DNA of 64,000 bases from Thamnidium elegans. Lineage: Eukaryota; Mucoromycota; Mucoromycetes; Mucorales; Mucoraceae. Numbering within the stretch: the stretch's first letter is position 1; the number at the start of each line of letters is the position of its first letter. The position numbers and the translations under genes were made by a program. The notes under the pieces were generated by a model. That model saw nothing but the letters and a program-made list of their open reading frames with translations. It ran no database searches and was not told where the DNA came from. Below, one piece after another: positions 1 to 11,579 of this stretch. The DNA is taken from positions 1 through 64,000 of the forward strand of contig JAIXMG010000025.1 of NCBI GenBank assembly GCA_025201345.1, given 5' to 3'.

Positions 1-645
1 TTTTCTATGATTTGTTCGTTTGAGTGGCCGTCTCTTCTGTGGCTCACTTTTTTGGGTGGTCCGAAGGGTGATCTCTTTGTTTTTCGTGGTTGGTTTTGAC
101 CGCGTGAATGCAAGTGAGGTGGGTAAAACAGAAAATTTTTGCTTCGATCGAAGCAAAAAACTAACATGATAAATTAAACTATTACAGTTTCAAGTTATAC
201 ATTGAAAATCAAATAAATATGACAGAACAGTAATATTTTTTTAATATAAAAGCATTCTTTAAGCTTTTTATTATAATCAAGCATCGTTCTATATTAAGTC
301 TATTTACATCATACATAATATTTTCAATAACAAACAACAAATCTATCCTGAATACAATTTTTTTTTTTTTATATTCCTTACAAGTAAATCCAATATATAT
401 ATATATAACAAACAATTCTTACTTTTAATGGGTTGCTATATGAGTGACTTTATGAATTATTTTACAATATAAAACCTCCCAATAAATCCATTAAGCTTAA
501 AAAACTGACAACATTTTATGCTATAATTTTCACTAATAATAAAACTTTTTCAATATTAACAATTTCTGAAATCGCAAATCATTATAAATATATTAAAGCA
601 AAACTCTATCATTTCTAAAACTTTCAAACAAATCCAATAACGTCA
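1..645. other. AT-rich non-coding segment
   Basis: No coding frame, RNA gene or repeat boundary that I can support. Bases 1-140 are less AT-rich and carry short gtggc/ggtcc words loosely like the minisatellite that follows; the rest is simple AT-rich sequence. Confidence 0.5.
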
Positions 646-651
646 CTTTTT

Positions 652-1620
652 TTTTTTGGTCGGTCTCCTATGGTCGGTTTTTGGTCGGTCGCTTTTTTTT
701 TTGGTCGGTCGCCTATGGTCGGTCGCCTTTGGTCGGTCACTTTTTTTTTTTGGTCGGTCTCCTGTGGTCGGTCGCCTATGGTCGGTTTTTGGTCGGTCGC
801 TTTTTTTTTTTTGGTCGGTCGCCTATGGTCGGTTTTTGGTCAGTCACTTTTTTTTTTGGTCGGTCGCCTATGGGCGGTTGCCATGGTCGGTCGCTTTTTT
901 TTATGGTCGGTCTCCTGTGGTCGGTCGCCTATGGGCGGTTGCCATGGTCGGTCGCTTTTTTTTATGGTCGGTCTCCTATGGTCGGTCGCCTATGGTCGGT
1001 TTTTGGTCGGTCGCTTTTTTTTATGGTCGGTCTCCTATGGTCGGTCTTCTATGGTCGGTCGCCTATGGGCGGTTGCCATGTCGGTCGCCATGGTCGGTTT
1101 TTGGTCACTTTTTTTTTATGGTCGGTCTCCTGTGGACAGTCGCCTATGGTCGGTCGCTTTTTTTTATGGTCGGTCTCCTGTGGACGGTCGCTTATGATCG
1201 GTTTTTGGTCGGTCTCCTGTGGTCGGTCGCTTATGGTCGGTTTTTGGTCGGTCACTTTTTTTTTATGGTCGGTCTCCTGTGGTCGGTCGCCTATGGTCGG
1301 TCGCTTTTTTTTATGGTCGGTCTCCTGTGGACGGTCGCTTATGATCGGTTTTTGGTCGGTCTCCTGTGGTCGGTCGCTTATGGTCGGTTTTTGGTCGGTC
1401 ACTTTTTTTTTATGGTCGGTCTCCTGTGGTCGGTCGCCTATGGTCGGTCACTTTTCTTTATGGTCGGTCTCCTGTGGTCGGTCGCCTATGGTCGGTCGCT
1501 TTTTTTTATGGTCGGTCTCCTATGGTCGGTCTCCTATGGTCGGTCGCCTATGGTCGGTCTCTCCTATGGTCGGGTCGCCTTTTGCTCAGTCTCCTTTCGT
1601 CGGTCGGTCTCTTTTGGTCA
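652..1620. repeat. Degenerate ggtcggt minisatellite
   Basis: About 1 kb built from variants of short units such as ggtcggtcgcctat, ggtcggtctcctgtg and ggtcggtttttggtc, broken by T-runs of 7-11. Long frames run through it on both strands in several phases (Gly-Arg-Ser/Val-Gly-Leu-Leu-Trp type peptides), but they only reflect the repeat and are not genes. Higher-order copying is visible: a block near 1165-1265 recurs near 1303-1403. Confidence 0.93.
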
Positions 1621-2700
1621 ACCACCTTCCCCTGTGGTGGCTGTAGTCACCCGAAGATAGATGATTTCACAAGGTGATCTCAACGTTAATGCGCCCACCG
1701 TATAATCTCCTACTTCCAGCCCTGATTCTGTCACACCATGACGATTGACATACTTCAGGATGACAACCTGATGATGTTTCCTTTGGTTTTATTTGTTGAC
1801 GTCCACATGCGGATGTTTATAAAATTCGTCAGCCAGCTTTCTATAGCCGAGAACACTGACACGATTTCTCCCCCATTAAGGCAATGCCCCTATTGTTTAT
1901 TATTTGTTATTACGCCAAAATAATAAAAAAAAAAAGACTGAAACTTTCTACTTACCTAATTGACATACCTTAATTAGCCTTTTGTTTACGTGTTCTTACT
2001 TGTTCTTTTCCCTAACCGATTCCAGACTCTCCCATTACGGAAATGCTTAATTGCTTGTTTATGTTTATCCTTCGTTCTGTTTCCATACTGTCCCATTACG
2101 GAAATCCTTAATTGCTTGTTATTTGTTTTTCCCTTATTATAGGAATCATTGATATTTGTATTTATCCTCCCCCTGTCTGTGTCTCTTTTTATATTTTCTT
2201 CCTCCTGGAGTACTCGTCATTCAAGTACTCGTCTCTTTTTTTCAAAATGCGTATCACGTCTTTCTTTTTTTTGGGGGCAGCTATCCGGCATTCCAGTTCA
2301 TCCCACTGACCTTAGTCACTGACATAGGCTAAACTTCCATGGCGGGGGGTTTCAGCTTTACTCCGATTTACTCCAATGCCATTGGCGGAGCTCGGTGGGA
2401 TTAGCCAGTTTATGATTGGATGAAAATAAAAAATAGGCACGACGCCCCCTTTTTTATTTATATTAGAATAAAAGACCTTGTCACCTTGGTCACCTCCGTC
2501 TTGATGTTTGGCCATAAACATATTTGAAGTAGAGTTATCTTGTAAAGAAGTTTTGTTGATTCAGTCAATTTAATTTCCTTCAGGTGACTCAAAAAAAAAA
2601 AAAAAAATAATAATAATAAAAAAAAAGAAAGGTATTTCCTTATTTCCTTTAGAAATGAAGTTATGTTTTTTTTTAAAAAAAAAGGTGTTTTATTTGATGC
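1621..2700. other. Intergenic, no supported gene
   Basis: No convincing coding region. A roughly 35-bp motif (cccattacggaaat followed by ccttaattgcttgtt) occurs twice about 60 bp apart near 2033 and 2091. Short frames at 2312-2521 and 1738-1923 have no recognisable domain. Poly-A near 2590 and a T10A9 palindrome near 2668. Confidence 0.45.
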
Positions 2701-2711
2701 TTTCTCTTAAT

Positions 2712-3400
2712 TTACTTAAGTGATCTTTTTACTGGCGCTTTTCGACATTGAAAATATTTCGTAAACTGATTGTCATGCAGGATGTCTTGTCTTGTAAACA
2801 TTTTCACAGTGTTGTTTACAGGTAAACTATCAATCACAATTGTTTTTAATTTACGGTGAGATCTATCAAAGAGATGAGGTTTTAGAAGAACGTTTTTAAT
2901 TCCGTGAGTTTTGTTCACACTATTATTATTACCGGACAAAGGATTTGATATCCTCACAATCACTTGACAAGCCGGCAAAGTCTATCACGATCAAACAAAT
3001 GGCTTGTTTCGAGGTCTTGATATGATTCATCATATCTAAAAACGATGTTAATTTTTTTTAGTTTTGAAGACAATGTTGTATAACCTTTTATACCTTGCGT
3101 ACTTCCCGACACGCAGCTTAATTGTTTTAAAAGCCCATGGCTTTTCTCACACAAGTCTCGGGATGCAATTTCATCCCTACTGTTCGACACAGGTGAAGCA
3201 TACACAGTTTTGACGGAACATCTTTCTCTCAGCCTATCCGCCATGGTTTCTAATAATCGGATTCGCACGTCGTCTTTTTCTTTTCCTCTTGATTTTCGAA
3301 CATAACCAATTAGTTCAAATCCTTCTTCTTCCAGGTTTGTAATGTATGACCTATAATTTGATGCATATTTTACCAAGATGGATACAGCTTTCGCTAAAAA
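2712..3400 (-). pseudogene. Frameshifted unknown ORF with GYVRKS motif
   Basis: The minus-strand frame from about 3398 to 2960 encodes a non-repetitive protein with ELIGYVRKSRGKEKDD near its N-terminus, then Leu/Arg-rich sequence. The better continuation (IDFAGLSSDCEDIKSF) lies in another frame around 2975, so at least one frameshift is present. The GYVRKS segment faintly recalls the first beta strand of serine recombinases (Y-x-R-x-S), but no full catalytic domain is visible, and I treat it as an unknown fungal repeat-associated family. The reading frame runs into a poly-T tract at its 5' side, with no clear start. It abuts an LTR-like repeat at 3429. Confidence 0.4.
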
Positions 3401-3428
3401 AAAAAAAAAAAAAAAAAAAAAGAAGTGT

Positions 3429-3850
3429 TGTGGAATCCGAGCTATGAAATAGTGAAGATTCAAAAATAAAAATAAAAACAAAAAGATACTAGAAAGTAAT
3501 CAGTCGCAAAATAGGAATTATTGTTTTATTAAATAAAAAAGGTGTCTGTTTATATAGCTTTTTTATATCTGAGTTTAAGTACAATTCTGGTAGTGTGCTG
3601 TATCACAATAAGTGCCACAGTTTCCTTATATAATTACGAGCCGTGCTTATCTAACCTAGTCTTCGGTCAAGATATATAATTATGGTCAATCCTCTAATCA
3701 TTACTCAGACAACAGTTATTACTGGACGATGTCGGTAAGGCTTAGTTAAAATAAATATGAATTAGTCATAAAGGGATAAAGACGTGTGAGATAATCATGT
3801 ATGTGTAAATATATATGAGAATATATATTTGTATATGCTTGATCACATCA
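3429..3850. repeat. LTR-like repeat, family N
   Basis: Starts TGTGGAATCCGAGCTATG and ends near ATCACATCA. The first ~90 bp recur in reverse orientation at 48325-48418, which marks the TGTGG edge as a real repeat boundary. Bases to the right of 3850 read as gypsy polyprotein sequence, so this repeat probably truncates T1. No target duplication found, so the right edge is uncertain. Confidence 0.45.
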
Positions 3851-3936
3851 AATTGATCCCAATATTCAGTAGTTTGTAGCTTTGGATTTTTATACTTGTC
3901 ATCTTTGTGGTAAAATCACACATAAAATAAAATATA

Positions 3937-5490
3937 CAGTGGGTACATAAATTGACCCACAAAACTTGTTTTCTAATTATCTCATCAAATAATGGTACTA
4001 GCTATTCAAGCTAAGTATCAAAGAAATCAGAAGAGTCTAAATTTTATTATGAATAAAATTTTAATTATTCTCTATGACGTAATCATGATGTAAGGAAAAT
4101 AAAGTGATTCGGAATTTTTTTAATTTTCCGCATAATTTAAGTAATAAATCATTTACGGCCGGCACGTAGATGTATCTAAAATATATTTATAGTATATTAA
4201 TATTTAAACCTTCCTCTATTTTATGCTATAAATACCTTCGAACTTTTCGAATATTTTCTACTCACTATTTCGCTCCAAATTTTACCACTTTTAAAAATAA
4301 CTATGCCTTATAAACTCAGCCAAAGTAAACGTGATGATGTTAAGTCTCTGATTTTGAAAGGTGAACCTACTATAAACATTGTGAAACGTACTGCAGTTTC
4401 GAAGTCTCATGTAAACAGATTGAGATCAGGCATTATTCCAAATTATATTCGACAACATACCGGAAGATCCAGCATTGTGAAGCCGTTTACTAAAACATTG
4501 ATACGTTTAAAACTTCGATCCGGTTCCTTACAGTCTGCTCGTGATGTCCATAAATACTTGTGTAGTGTTAGTTACTCAATTAGCTATAATGCCACCCGAA
4601 AGGTCATTAGAGAGTTAGGCTTTAGGTGTAGATTTAAGTATTCAACAGCCGCCATTGATATTACGCATATGAAGAAACGTTATAAGTGGGCGAAAGAACA
4701 TCGTGATTGGTCAGTGGAAGATTGGAAGAAGGTCGTATACTCAGACGAAACCAAGTTAAGCCTCTGGGGATCAGAGGGAGCGGAATATACGTAAGTTCTG
4801 AAAGGTGAGAAACTTAGGCCGTTCAACTTTAGAGGTAAAAAACAGAGTGGTGGAGGAACTATAGTGATATGGGGTTGTATGACAGCATTTGGACCTGGTT
4901 ATGCATGTTGTTTACTTGAGAAAACTATGAATTCAGACCTTTATCAACATGTTTTACAGACATCATACTTTGATACATTGGGATACTGCGGTCTAACCCA
5001 TAGTGATGTTCTTTTTCAACAGGATGGTGCTAAGTGCCACACTTCAAAAAGTAGCAAAAGTTGAATGGATAGCCAGGGCATGAAGTATATCAAAGACTGG
5101 CCACCATGTAGTCCAGATCTTAATCCGATTGAGCACCTTGGCATCATGTAAAGAAAAGACTAGACGGTTATTCGCTTAAGCCTAAAAATGTTGACGAATT
5201 ATGGATGGAACAGATTTACCAAGGACGATATGGATAAGTACTACAATGGTTATCACAAAAGAATTGAAGCTATTATCAATGCTAAAGGGGGATATACAAC
5301 CTATTAATTTTTTTATGTTTTCTCTTTTTAATAAGATTTCGCATATCTTCTATTTCTAATTGAATCTCCGATTTAAACACAAACATCTTACTTGAAGACG
5401 TAACATATTTTTAAATTTGAGCTATCTAGCTTTATTCAATCAAAAGATACGCTAAAAACAAGTTTTGTGGGTCAATTTATGTACCCACTG
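3937..5490 (+). mobile_element. Tc1/mariner element 1 (defective)
   Basis: Inverted repeats start CAGTGGGTACATAAATTG and end with its complement at 5490, flanked by TA at 3935-3936 and 5491-5492. The inverted repeats extend at least 35 bp (through ACCCACAAAACTTGTTTT). The element is 1,554 bp and carries a broken transposase. Confidence 0.93.
4303..5307 (+). pseudogene. Tc1/mariner transposase, broken
   Basis: ATG at 4303 opens a helix-turn-helix N-terminal half (AVSKSHVNRLRSG) followed by the first catalytic Asp in VVYSDETKLSLWGSEG near 4735-4770. A stop follows at 4792. The frame resumes near 4864 with IWGCMTAFGPGY and the second catalytic Asp in VLFQQDGAKCHTS (near 5010-5045), then shifts again. 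The C-terminal SPDLNPIEHL region (near 5112) and the end near 5307 lie in other frames. At least one nonsense change and two frameshifts make it inactive. The closest relative in the window is the intact gene at 18309, but the terminal repeats differ beyond CAGTGGGT. Confidence 0.9.
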
Positions 5491-6983
5491 TATAATAATC
5501 GATGAACCATCGATTATAAAACATAACAAACCTTAGGTATCAAAATGAACCTTATATATAAAAAAAGCGCAGGATCTAGAAATCAAGATCCTCAGGCTAT
5601 AAAAATCACTAGATCAAATCTACGTGTAACGATCAATCACAATAGTGTGACCACTATTGCAAAAGACTATAAATAAGAAATCATAGTTAGCAAGCCCTTT
5701 TACAGGGATTGATTTTTACAATTAAAATAAGAAATAAACGTTATTGGACATTTAATCTTATTCACCTGTTTTTATTAATTTTTCTGTGTTAAATCGAAGT
5801 ATTTCTCCACAATCTTCATCATTGGATTTAATAAAAAAGAGGAAACTTTCACCATCTTTTTTTATGATACGATCAGCTTGTTTATGGCTAATAAGATAAC
5901 TAAGTTTTGGAATAGAATGTGAATGTTTTTTTATATTTGTACATGGTTGTAGTTTGACACGTCCATTATTTAAATACCAAGTATCATTTCCCCAATCAGG
6001 AGATGGTTGTGTTTGTTTTAACCAGGATCGGCCAAGAATAAGATCAAACTTGGTGGGAAAGACAAAAGCAGTGATCTTGTTACAGACACCATTCAACGTA
6101 ATATCCATTTAAACCTTGTATTCAATTTGCGATATGTTCCCACTAGCAGTTTCAACTTGTCGATTATTCACAGGAATAAGTCGTTTGTTATGTACGGACT
6201 GGATTACATGAGGAGACACATAATTTTCGCTTGCGCCTGAGTCAATGAGAATTTGGATTTTTTGATCATGATAGGAAGTAGGATAAAGTGGGAGAGTAGT
6301 GGCAATAGCATTTAATTCAGTCAAATATTGTAATTCATCATTCAGTGATTTTGGATATAAAATAGGCAGTGTTTCAACAACTACATCTTGAGTCTGGAAT
6401 TTACTTTCAATTATAGTTTGAGTAGGAAAAGGGTATTGGTTACTATCAAGTGAAATAGCATTAGAATAGAGGTCAAAATCAATTAAATTTTTATTGTTAT
6501 CAGGAAAATTGTCATCATTATCTGATTCAAGTAGTTGAACTTCCTGTTCTTCAACTACGTTGAGTGAAAATCCTTCTTGTAATGTTGATCATCTAATATC
6601 TTGATGTCTGATAACCTAGTTCGACAATTTCTTTTCAAATGCCCAGTTTTATGACAATAGTAACAAGAACCAGTAGAACCACCAGAATTATTACGAGAAT
6701 AATTGTTAGGACGATAGCTTCTTTCGCGAGAGTAACCGGAAGAGTTTTGAGTACGGGAATAACCAGAAGAGGATTGATTACGAGAGTAATTGTTGTTAAA
6801 TCTTGAATTTGATCTTTGATAATTTCTATCATCAATTGCATCAAGATCCATTGGATCATCAACCACTCGTTGTTTGGGACGTGAGTTTGAAGTAGAATTA
6901 TTAAACGAATCTTCTTTATGTTGAGCACTATCAAAAGCTAAGGCGGCATGAATAGCTTCTTTTAACGTATTTGCTTCATATTG

Positions 6984-7238
6984 AGGAAGATTTCTAGTTA
7001 CCGTGAATAATTATTAGAGATAAGGTGAGATATTTCGCAAGCTTCAAACATCTCATATTTTTTTTTTCTTTAAAAAAATTAATCAAAAAAAGCATGACTA
7101 AGTTATTTGGAAACTTAATCATAGGAAGTTGCTATTATAATTATTTTCTATAATATTAATTTACAATGTATCAGTAATTTATAATTTTATTTTAATTTAT
7201 ATTATAATATCAAATCCATGCAAGTATGGATGTCTTTC
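6984..7238. repeat. 255-bp repeat I, copy 1
   Basis: Runs from AGGAAGATTTCTAGTTACC to GGATGTCTTTC with ATTG on both sides (6980-6983, 7239-7242). It sits in the T1 gag frame; removal restores it. The same sequence brackets the 16-24 kb unit as direct repeats. A small hairpin, ATCCAT-ACTTGC-ATGGAT, lies near its right end. Confidence 0.85.
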
Positions 7239-7757
7239 ATTGTCTAATGTGAGAACGCATTTGTTTACTCATTAAACCTCGGACAAACTTGTCACAACCT
7301 TCATCATCAGTCATTCCAGGGATAGCCAATTTAATATCCATAAAATTGTTAATATAAGTTACCAAATCACCTGTCTGTTTTAATACAGCTAAACGATCAC
7401 GAGCAATTCTAACAGAATTGTCAGGCCTAAAAAATTCAGTAATTAATCTCTTCAATTCCAACCACGTAGTAGGGGCTTCGTCAGTTAATTCAATAGTTCT
7501 AAACCATGCGTCAACTCTATCACGTAAAAGAGTAGTACCAAATAAGTAGCTTCTTTCAGTGTTCCACCCTTGAAAGTTTACATATCTTTCAACTGATCTA
7601 AACCACCCATCAATTAAAAGAGCATCTCTTGTACCATCATAAGTATTAGGTTCTTTCACCCTAATTTGTTTGTTTTCAGTCATAGCCGTAGTGAACCTCT
7701 TGATAGGTTCAGCCATTTCATTATTGCTGTTATAGTCTTCTTTTCCTGTCATCTTGA

Positions 7758-7775
7758 GAACCTGGTGCTACCAAA
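7758..7775 (-). other. T1 primer-binding site
   Basis: Read on the minus strand, LTR C is followed directly by TTTGGTAGCACCAGG, starting TGG as expected for a tRNA primer-binding site. The intact element at 40.8 kb has a near-identical TTGGTAGCAC site. The gag ATG follows at 7752. Confidence 0.65.
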
Positions 7776-8268
7776 TGTAAGTCTTGTAATAGTATATATG
7801 GTAATAGTTTATTGATTCAACTCTCAGTGGTTAATCAAAGTAGTAAAATAGTTATTTAGTTAAATAGAAGATAATGTTTTATTAGTTATAGAGTGGGGGT
7901 ATTTATAGTTAAGCGATATAATAGTATTAGTAATAAAGAATAGATATATATATAATGTGTAGTGTGATAATCATAAGTAATTATAATAAGTGCATCCGTT
8001 TAATATTCGGTAAAGGTTTTAGGAATGATATGCGATATTGAAGAGGTGATCATTATTCATTATTGCTTAGCCTTTTTCCTTCTTACGTAATTCCTAACGG
8101 ATGGCACAAACTTCCTTTTCTGGACCTTAGTCTTCTTGAGTCTAAGCTCGATATCAACTGGGATGTCCATAGGGTCTTCGGCTATAGTTGTACCAGCCGG
8201 ATTGTTTCGGACCGAACTGTTGAGTTCCAGGGCATTCAAACCATCAGCAATTTTCAGGTTGACAAAAA
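7776..8268 (-). repeat. LTR C, inner copy (T1 5' LTR)
   Basis: 493 bp starting TGTAAGTCTTG (plus-strand reading) and ending TTGACAAAAA. Homologous to 8269-8768, 34079-34572 and 40061-40545. It joins the next LTR with no spacer and lacks the final CA of the other copies. Confidence 0.82.
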
Positions 8269-8768
8269 TGTAAGTCTTGTAATAGTATTTATAGTAATTT
8301 AAATGTAATTGATTCAACTCTCAGTGGTTAATCAATTAAGTAAGTAGTTATGTCAAATAGAAGATGATGTTTTATTAATCATTCAAGAGGGGTATTTATA
8401 GTTAAGTGGGATAATGGTATTAGTAATAAAGAATATATAAATAGTAAAGTAATATGATAATCATAAGTAGCATGATTATCATAATGAGTATTTGTAATGT
8501 GTGCATCTGTTAAATATTCGGGAAAGAGGAATTAGGAATAACATTGAATACTTGAAGAGGTGACATTTATTCGTTACTGTTTAGCCTTTTTCCTTTTTAG
8601 ATTATTCTTGATAGATGGTACAAACTTCCTTTTTTGGACCTTAGTCTTCTTAAGCCTAAGCTCGATTTCAACCGGGATATCCATGAGGTCTTCATCTTGA
8701 TCCGGACCAACCGGACTATTAACTTCCGGGGCATCCAACCCATCAGCCTTTTTAGGTTGACAAAAACA
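8269..8768 (-). repeat. LTR C, outer copy beside tRNA-Gly
   Basis: 500 bp from TGTAAGTCTTG to TTGACAAAAACA. It is clearly diverged from the inner copy, so the pair is not the product of a single recent insertion. Its end lies 6 bp (tgaaaa) before the mature tRNA-Gly start, the same distance as the copy at 40 kb. Confidence 0.85.
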
Positions 8769-8774
8769 TGAAAA

Positions 8775-8845
8775 GCGCGGTTGGTTAAGTGGTATAATCT
8801 TCGCCTGCCACGCGAAGGGCCGGGGTTCGATTCCCCGACCGCGCA
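8775..8845 (+). tRNA. tRNA-Gly (GCC)
   Basis: 71-nt cloverleaf: acceptor GCGCGGT pairs with ACCGCGC, discriminator A, D-arm GGTTAAGTGGTATAATC, anticodon loop CTGCCAC (anticodon GCC), T-loop GGTTCGATTCC. No intron. Followed by a T-run serving as Pol III terminator. Identical by eye to the gene at 40552. Confidence 0.97.
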
Positions 8846-8859
8846 GTTTTTTTTGGGAC

Positions 8860-8904
8860 TGTCACTATTCTTTTAGTCAAAATTGTATCTCAATTTTGTA
8901 CTAC
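8860..8904 (+). repeat. LTR D fragment 3' of tRNA-Gly
   Basis: TGTCACTATTCTTTTAGTC starts 14 bp after the tRNA end and matches the first ~45 bp of the LTR of the intact element at 40635. It is then cut by sequence beginning TGTTACGTGCTG. Confidence 0.7.
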
Positions 8905-9815
8905 TGTTACGTGCTGAAAATTTCCTTGCAAGTTATAACTCAATTTTATCCGTTGTTACGAGCTGTGTTTTTCACACTCAACAAGGCACTTTTGTCACTG
9001 CTATTCTTGCCTCTACTTATCCTGTTATAATGTTACGAATCGAAGAATATCGTACCAGTTTAAAGCCCTATTTTAAACCTTTACCTGAACAAGTATTGTT
9101 TTCACTCCGTTTATTATCACATCACTTTTCAATAAGTCTCTTTTATTTTCTTCTGTTACACATTTTCATTACTTTTAATTCCAGAACCAAAATTACCCCT
9201 TTTTCTTTTAGTGTAATTATTCTTTATTTTATTCTCCATTTTTATTTCAGTTTATTAGTTACTTTTTATTCTTAATCTCAGTTCTGTTACACTTTCTAGT
9301 CAATTATCCTTTATTATCCTTTTTACATCATACTCCTACACTATTATTCAAAATTTATCCCTCATTTAACATCAGATATGTTACTCCATCTACTTATTTT
9401 TATTTTACAATACCTTTTAGTTCTTTCTGATTGTAAAAACATCAATTTATTTATATTATTAGTCAACTAGATCAAAAACAACACATTTAGTTTAGAAAGT
9501 TTATCCATTACAACCATCTTAGAATCAAAAGGAATATATTTACTCCTGATATCAAAGATATTTTACAAGATTCAAAGGATGTCCTGACCGACACCTTTGG
9601 ATATAAATACCACATAATTTTACTTATTAAATAAATCTGATCTTATTTTTCACCTATATTTTATACTCTATATTTTCAGTTTCTTACTTATAAAGATCCC
9701 TTGAATTATATTCTTTTATTATATAATTCTCTGTAAAACTTATTATTCTCTTATTTTTATTTCTCTACGTATTATATCTTTATATAATACATTCTCTTAG
9801 TTGGACAACTATAAA
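8905..9815 (+). repeat. LTR E, left part (retroelement P)
   Basis: Begins TGTTACGTGCTG. The remainder of the LTR lies beyond the CACTA element, ending TTTGTAACA at 25768, followed by a TGG primer site and the P gag. Related sequence appears inverted at about 46125-47020, including ttggacaact next to aaacctggtgctcac, which shows the two flanks here were once contiguous. Internal TGTTACGA words at 8955 and 9031 suggest composite LTR debris. Confidence 0.55.
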
Positions 9816-9975
9816 CACTATGGCGAGAAAAAATGATAAATTTAATCATCAATGATTGCAGAATCAATGGACTGATTACAGCGTCAGTAATGATTCAAAT
9901 TAAGCTGTACAGAAATAAAATTATCAGTGAGATTGAAGCTCCTCTAAATTAAGCACAGATTTACTTTTTTTTCTC

Positions 9976-9977
<2 letters not shown>

Positions 9978-10018
<41 letters not shown>
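9978..10018. repeat. Poly-T tract (~40 T)
   Basis: Uninterrupted T-run inside the left subterminal region of the CACTA element. Length may be affected by assembly. Confidence 0.8.
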
Positions 10019-10021
<3 letters not shown>

Positions 10022-10994
10022 AACAAAAAATCGTCGTTTGAAATAAAAGTGATCTCAATCGTTAGACAATCATTGATGATAAGTTTATCAGTGAATAATA
10101 TTTTTCTTTTCATAACACTGACTTACCGTTATATTTAATATTCCGCCCAGTGAAATACTATATATAAGAGCTTTTTTTTTGAAGCATCATTGTAACTTTA
10201 TTTTATTTTTTCTTAATTCTAAATTAATACTGCCGTCAACCAGAATCGTAAAATAACTTCCACGGATTATTCTATTAGGAACATCGAGACTTTCATTAAC
10301 TTCAGCACTACAAATATTCACAATAAACATCACTTAAGAAATCGCAAGTCACGATCAAAGTAAATAAATCTTTTTTTGGCAAAACTGTTTTTTTTTTTTT
10401 GAGACAAAATAATCTTTTTATTAACCTTTTATTATTATTATCATTAAACGACGAAAAAAAAATTGTACTACTACAACAAGTCGTTAATCTTGCCTGCATT
10501 TGTTGACATGTCTTTATGGAATGCTGTGGAAGGAGAAATCACGTAGAACCAGTTAGATGACTCAACCTGGTTATTTTTCAGGTCTATTTTTTGTATTAAA
10601 CCGACTGTAGAAATTATATCAGCAACGTCTATCACCGCGTACTTTTTATTTTCTGTTTCACTAAATGGCTGAACCATTGGTATAGATTTTGAGTGAAGAG
10701 CAGTTTTGTGCGATTTCATGACCTCAACGACAGCATAGAAACTTCCATGGGGTCTACTTTCTTCAAGTTCCAAGTCAATTTCAAAAAAGAATAAGAGCTT
10801 ACCGAGATACCAGTTTGGAATAGATTGTAAACGATTATTGACCATAGTAGTCATTAGAAAAGTGGAAACGTCAGCAATGGTAAATAAACATATATAAATA
10901 AAACGTACTTTTTTTTTACATTCGACTCAAACATTACAAACTCTCCACCTCTTTTAGTACAGCTTGCTGGTAATTTGGATTTAAAAAGAACAGA

Positions 10995-11196
10995 GAGAAA
11001 CATTTATGTTTCAAATGTTAATAAATATATATATAAAAAGAAAATAAAATTTTAATTTTTATTTGATTTTTTATTTATATATTTATGGTTTTTGATGATA
11101 TGTTATTAAAATAAAATAAAAATTGTGAAACTTATTTTTATTATTATTTTTATATACATTGAAATCAAAAAAACATTTGTAACATAAATGTTTCTC
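10995..11196. mobile_element. MITE F (short type)
   Basis: 202 bp with ends GAGAAACATTTATGTT / AACATAAATGTTTCTC and 3-bp duplication AGA. It sits in an exon of the CACTA transposase; removing it joins TS to VLFKSKLPASC in frame. Close relative at 47803-48003. Confidence 0.87.
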
Positions 11197-11579
11197 AGAA
11201 GTAAGTACATGGGAGTCACGCCATAGTTTTGCTGCTGGCGTTATTATTAAGTCCAAGTTCAACACTAGTGGACGGCCTTTGTTGATACCCAAGAAGCGAC
11301 GCTTGTAAGATGCTATTGCTAGAATCAACGAATCCATTCTAACCAAACCTTCAATAGTAAGGTCACCAGAATAACCCTTAGGTATCAAAACGGGAGAAGA
11401 AAATGGTTCCCATAGTTGTGGATAGTCATTGCAATTGTCTATATACGTAGCTGGATGCTTGACGAAGCCTGTCTTGTTGCTTTCCGGGTTTCTATTATAC
11501 AAAACAGAGAAATCAATCATACCGGTAGCTTCTAAAAATTTGAACCGTGTGATCCTTTCTGAAATATACAATAGAAAAT

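Larger units (their letters stand above)
3906..5811. repeat. Solo LTR A, copy 1, split by a Tc1 element
   Basis: TGTGGTAAAATC at 3906 and TTTCTCCACA ending at 5811, with ATCTT duplicated on both sides (3901-3905, 5812-5816). It is inserted in the T1 polyprotein frame. A Tc1/mariner element (3937-5490) sits inside at a TA. Without it the LTR is about 350 bp and matches five other copies in the window. Confidence 0.88.
3852..7752 (-). pseudogene. T1 Ty3/gypsy gag-protease remnant (interrupted)
   Basis: Minus-strand retrotransposon polyprotein beginning ATG at 7752. Gag core (LIDGWFRSVERYVNFQGW, then FFRPDNSVRIARD) lies at 7752-7239, a CCHC zinc knuckle CYYCHKTGHLKRNC near 6630-6670, an aspartic protease LIDSGASENY near 6230 and the ILGRSWL motif near 6030. 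The frame is broken by a 255-bp repeat at 6984 (removing it with one ATTG copy restores the gag frame), a frameshift near 6580, a stop at 6109 between two in-frame halves, and the family A LTR at 3906-5811. Removing that LTR lets the frame run on to about 3851 (TTEYWDQF, matching the pre-RT linker of the intact element at 40.9 kb). RT, RNase H and integrase are gone. Confidence 0.82.

Noticed and set aside
656..1677. Long ORFs in the minisatellite (up to 334 codons)
   Set aside because: Low-complexity translations of one short repeat in several frames; no start context, domain or conservation.
3922..3960. Reading the 3.9-5.8 kb segment as one retroelement-associated transposase locus
   Set aside because: The TA and ATCTT duplications show two separate insertions, a Tc1 inside a solo LTR.
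8063..8317. ORFs inside LTR C (also 34366-34636 and 40330-40655)
   Set aside because: They fall within the repeated LTR in both strands; the same frames recur only because the LTR recurs, and they shift between copies.
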